DNA from: Candidatus Symbiothrix dinenymphae
GTDB taxonomy: Bacteria > Bacteroidota > Bacteroidia > Bacteroidales > Azobacteroidaceae
Reading direction: 5' to 3'
Assembly: GCA_001417715.1 (NCBI GenBank)
Contig: BBRT01000024.1
Coordinates: 1-64,000 of the forward strand
Length of the DNA: 64,000 nucleotides
The position numbers and the translations under genes were made by a program. Shown in pieces: positions 61,454-64,000 of this stretch (the first letter of the stretch is position 1; each line of letters begins with the position of its first letter). The notes under the pieces are model-generated. The model had not been told where the DNA came from. It did no database searches and saw only the letters and a program-made list of their open reading frames with translations.

Positions 61454-62737
61454 CTATATCGAATGTTCCAAAATGTACACCACGCAGCCGGATGCATAGC
61501 CCAGCAAAGCCAGCCAGGAGATTTTTTTGAGATACCAGATAAATTCGATTTTTTCCATGCCCATCACGGCTACACCGGCTGCCGACCCGATAATCAGGAG
61601 GCTGCCTCCCACGCCTGCCGTGTAGGACACAAATTCCCAGAAATAGTGGTCCATCGGGAAGTCGTACATCCCGATAGCCGCAGCCACTAACGGCACATTG
61701 TCGATAACGGACGAAAACAGCCCGATAAGTATCGTAATCACATAGTATTTGTTCGGTTCCGGCAGTGGAATTTTCTCTAAAGATTCAGATAGCATGGTCA
61801 ATTGTCCGCCATCTTTCAGCGCATTCACCGCCATCAGGATGCCCAGGAAAAACAGGATGCTCGACATATCAATGCGGCTTAACAGATTGGTAACGCTGTA
61901 ATGGTCTCTGTCGTCTGCCAAACGGCGTTTGTGCAGAAATCCCATATATATCCACAAGATACTCAAACCGCCCAACAGCCCCAAATACGGCGGCAGATGC
62001 GTGATACCTTTGAAGAAGGGCACAAACAGCAGTGAGCCGATGCCGAGGCACACTACGGTGATGGTTTGTCCGCGTGTCACATCGCTTGTTTTTTCGCTCT
62101 CTGCGATGGGAGGACGTTCCACATCGCCCTTCATAGTGCACGTCAGCACGAGTAGAGGCACCAGGATGCTCGCCAAACTGCAAATCAAATCGTTGGCGAT
62201 AACACCTTCGGCACTCACTTTGCCGCTAATCCAGAGCATCACCGTAGTAACATCACCGATAGGCGACCACGCGCCACCGGCATTCGCCGCCACAATCACC
62301 ATGCCAAGAAAAAACCAGCGGTCGTGCTTGTCGCCCACCAATTTGCGAATCAGAGCCACCATAATAATCGCCGTAGTCAGATTGCCGGACACCGAAGCCA
62401 GAATAAATGCCAAAGGGCAGGTAATCCACAGCAGTTTCACGCGATTTTTTATTTTTAAGTTGTTGGTAATCAGCCGAAAACCGCCGTGCACATCGACTAT
62501 TTCGACCACCGTCATCGCACCCATCAGGAAGAATAGAATTTCTGCCACATCGCCCAGGTTTTCAACCAAACTTGCGTGCATTTCGGGAACACCGGGGGCG
62601 ATTTGACTCAGGCAGACCCAGAGAACAGTGCTCAGCAAGAGAGCCGTAGCCGTTTTGTTGATATGTATCACGTCTTCCAGCGCAATAAACACATAGCCCA
62701 CGACAAAAATGGCAATCATAAGTGTTGTAATTGACAT
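61454..62737 (-). CDS. nhaD: Sodium/proton antiporter, NhaD family
   Basis: A 427-aa inner-membrane antiporter of the IT superfamily with about eleven or twelve helices. Family-like segments: EDVIHINKTATALLLSTVLW, SVSGNLTTAIIMVALIRKL, NAGGAWSPIGDVTTVMLWI and SSVIDNVPLVAAAIGMY. It exports Na+ in exchange for protons. It is transcribed alone from the TAATTTTG box. Confidence 0.93.
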   Translation of the reverse strand: MSITTLMIAIFVVGYVFIALEDVIHINKTATALLLSTVLWVCLSQIAPGVPEMHASLVENLGDVAEILFFLMGAMTVVEIVDVHGGFRLITNNLKIKNRVKLLWITCPLAFILASVSGNLTTAIIMVALIRKLVGDKHDRWFFLGMVIVAANAGGAWSPIGDVTTVMLWISGKVSAEGVIANDLICSLASILVPLLVLTCTMKGDVERPPIAESEKTSDVTRGQTITVVCLGIGSLLFVPFFKGITHLPPYLGLLGGLSILWIYMGFLHKRRLADDRDHYSVTNLLSRIDMSSILFFLGILMAVNALKDGGQLTMLSESLEKIPLPEPNKYYVITILIGLFSSVIDNVPLVAAAIGMYDFPMDHYFWEFVSYTAGVGGSLLIIGSAAGVAVMGMEKIEFIWYLKKISWLALLGYASGCVVYILEHSI

Positions 62738-62763
62738 ACAATAATTTTTAAATTTTTAAGGCG

Positions 62764-62771
62764 CAAAATTA
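62764..62771 (-). promoter_or_regulatory. -7 box of nhaD
   Basis: TAATTTTG on the minus strand, 26 nt before the ATG. Confidence 0.55.
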
Positions 62772-62814
62772 GATATAATTTATGAGATGTGCAAGTGCAT
62801 GAATAAAAAAACTT

Positions 62815-64000
62815 TTATTTTGGCTCCAGTGTGATGAGCGGAATCATCATTTCTTCCATTGACACGCCGCCGTGCTGAAAAGTGTCGGTGTAATAGGATA
62901 CATAGTAATTGAAATTGTTGGGGTAGGCGAAAAAGTCGGCATTTTGTGCGAAGATGTAGTGCGTGCTCACGTTGGGCGATGGCAGTCCGAATTTGGCGGG
63001 GTCTGCCATTTCAAACACCTCTTTGGGGTTGTAGGTCATGCTTTTTCCCAATTTGTAGCGCAGATTGGCGTTCACGGTTTTGTCGCCTATCACTTTGATG
63101 GCGTTGTTGACGTGGATGGTGCCGTGGTCGGTTGTCAGCACTATTTTGAAGCCTTTTTCGGCTATTTTGCGAAAAAATTCGAGAGCGGTCGAATGTTGAA
63201 ACCACGAGCGGGTGAGCGACCGGTAGGCAGCCGCGCTGGATGCCAGTTCGCGCATCATCTTGGAGTCGGTGCGGGCGTGCGACAGCATATCCACAAAATT
63301 GAACACAATCACATTGAGCTGCGAATTGTCGAACTGATTGAAGTGTTGCAACAATTTTTCGCCGAAACTCGATTCGTTGATTTTATGGTAAGAAAACGTG
63401 TATTTTTTGCGAAAACGTTCCAATTGGGTCTTAATCAAGGGGGCTTCGTTCAAGTTTTTGCCCTCTTCGGAGTCTTCGTCCACCCAAAGTTCGGGAAACA
63501 GTTTCTCAATCTGAATGGGCATCAAACCCGAAAAAATGGCGTTACGAGCATATTGCGTGGCTGTCGGCAAAATGGAATAATACAAGTCTTCTTGAAACGT
63601 AAACGCCTCAGACAGAAGCTCTTTCACCACCTGCCACTGGTCCCAGCGGAAATTGTCAATCAGGATGAAAAACACCTTGTCGCCTTGGTCTAACAGCGGG
63701 AACACGCTTTTTTTGAAAATATCCGGACTCATCACAGGGCGGTTGGGATTTTCGGGCTGTGAGAGCCAACTTTCATAATTTTTCCTGATAAATTTGCAAA
63801 ACATTTGGTTGGCTTCTGCCTTTTGGGCGTTCAGCAGGTCGGTCATGCCGGTTTGCGAAGAGGCAAGTTCTAACTCCCAATGTACCAGTTTTTTATACGA
63901 ATCTTTCCAATCGTCAGCTGTGAGCGAATCGCCTATCTGCGTTCCGATTTTCATAAACTCCTGCTGGTAACTGCTGGCTGTTGTTTCGGTCACAATCTGA
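62815..64000 (-). CDS. porX: PorX-type response regulator, PglZ domain part (N-terminus outside window)
   Basis: At least 395 aa of a PorX-like protein, open to the window edge. The visible part contains a helical linker and an alkaline-phosphatase-superfamily PglZ domain: FFILIDNFRWDQWQVVKE (first metal Asp), the Thr in ILPTATQYARNAIFSG, NVIVFNFVDMLSH and VLTTDHGTIHV (metal Asp-His). PorX proteins carry an N-terminal receiver domain, which should lie beyond 64000. PorX regulates T9SS genes together with PorY and binds or cleaves oligonucleotide signals. A T9SS cargo in this window fits. The GTG at 63993 is not the true start, since the frame continues upstream. Confidence 0.85.
   Translation of the reverse strand, partial: QIVTETTASSYQQEFMKIGTQIGDSLTADDWKDSYKKLVHWELELASSQTGMTDLLNAQKAEANQMFCKFIRKNYESWLSQPENPNRPVMSPDIFKKSVFPLLDQGDKVFFILIDNFRWDQWQVVKELLSEAFTFQEDLYYSILPTATQYARNAIFSGLMPIQIEKLFPELWVDEDSEEGKNLNEAPLIKTQLERFRKKYTFSYHKINESSFGEKLLQHFNQFDNSQLNVIVFNFVDMLSHARTDSKMMRELASSAAAYRSLTRSWFQHSTALEFFRKIAEKGFKIVLTTDHGTIHVNNAIKVIGDKTVNANLRYKLGKSMTYNPKEVFEMADPAKFGLPSPNVSTHYIFAQNADFFAYPNNFNYYVSYYTDTFQHGGVSMEEMMIPLITLEPK

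Noticed and set aside
62815-64000. BREX or Pgl defence component
   Set aside because: PglZ motifs are present, but the arrangement and upstream frame fit PorX, and no other BREX gene lies in the window.

Overview
The window looks like chromosomal DNA of a Bacteroidetes bacterium, most likely Bacteroidales. About thirty genes are preceded by the Bacteroidetes -7 element (TAnnTTTG, usually TACCTTTG). The proteins include a type IX secretion (T9SS) cargo with a C-terminal sorting domain, a PorX-type response regulator, PorT-like and OmpA-like barrels, Bacteroidetes-type QueA and TlpA lipoproteins. No rRNA, tRNA or CRISPR array was recognised.

Layout. 1-7.1 kb: an IS66 transposase cut by the window edge, then a tightly coupled minus-strand operon hsdM-hsdS-dcm-(double GHKL ATPase) with two DNA methyltransferases, one specificity subunit and no nuclease in view. 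7.2-20.6 kb: mainly envelope and housekeeping genes (amidase, MCE protein, TPR protein, lipoprotein, SGNH hydrolase, lipB, pyrC, polyprenol-phosphate glycosyltransferase, TolC, AAA/DUF4143 ATPase). 20.8-35.5 kb: OmpA plus T9SS cargo operon, C26-M19 fusion peptidase, TlpA lipoprotein, acyltransferase, pyrF, HD hydrolase, LRR protein, TolC/TetR pair. 35.6-40.8 kb: YhcG-like nuclease, thyA, thioredoxin-fold lipoprotein, cytidylate-kinase-like protein, MATE pump. 40.9-47.4 kb: a decaying accessory zone with a broken nitroreductase, an AlbA/Schlafen-type regulator, a recent ~0.9 kb tandem duplication with a 138-bp element at its junction, truncated S9 peptidase copies and a broken AAA/PD-(D/E)XK gene. 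47.4-53.2 kb: queA-dapF, an adaptor/TolC pair without a pump, a damaged HAD gene. 53.2-54.7 kb: a structured RNA candidate and a lipoprotein. 54.8-64 kb: mnmE, UbiA prenyltransferase, AbiE toxin-antitoxin pair with a palindromic operator, radical SAM protein, psd-pssA, nhaD and porX (cut by the window edge).

The most pervasive unusual feature is a dispersed 28-bp palindromic repeat (about 17 units) that sits in-frame inside several enzymes, adding peptides such as [18 protein letters not shown] or GLRVKPAMT. At least two other simple-repeat families (GGTAACTG-type and GGTGCAGG-type) also lie within coding sequence, including in signal peptides. The best candidate for a little-described system is the nuclease-less HsdM/HsdS/Dcm/double-GHKL operon. 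The best non-coding candidates are a roughly 186-nt rod-like RNA at 53.4-53.6 kb and a 42-nt segment in a lipoprotein leader that is complementary to the upstream TPR mRNA.
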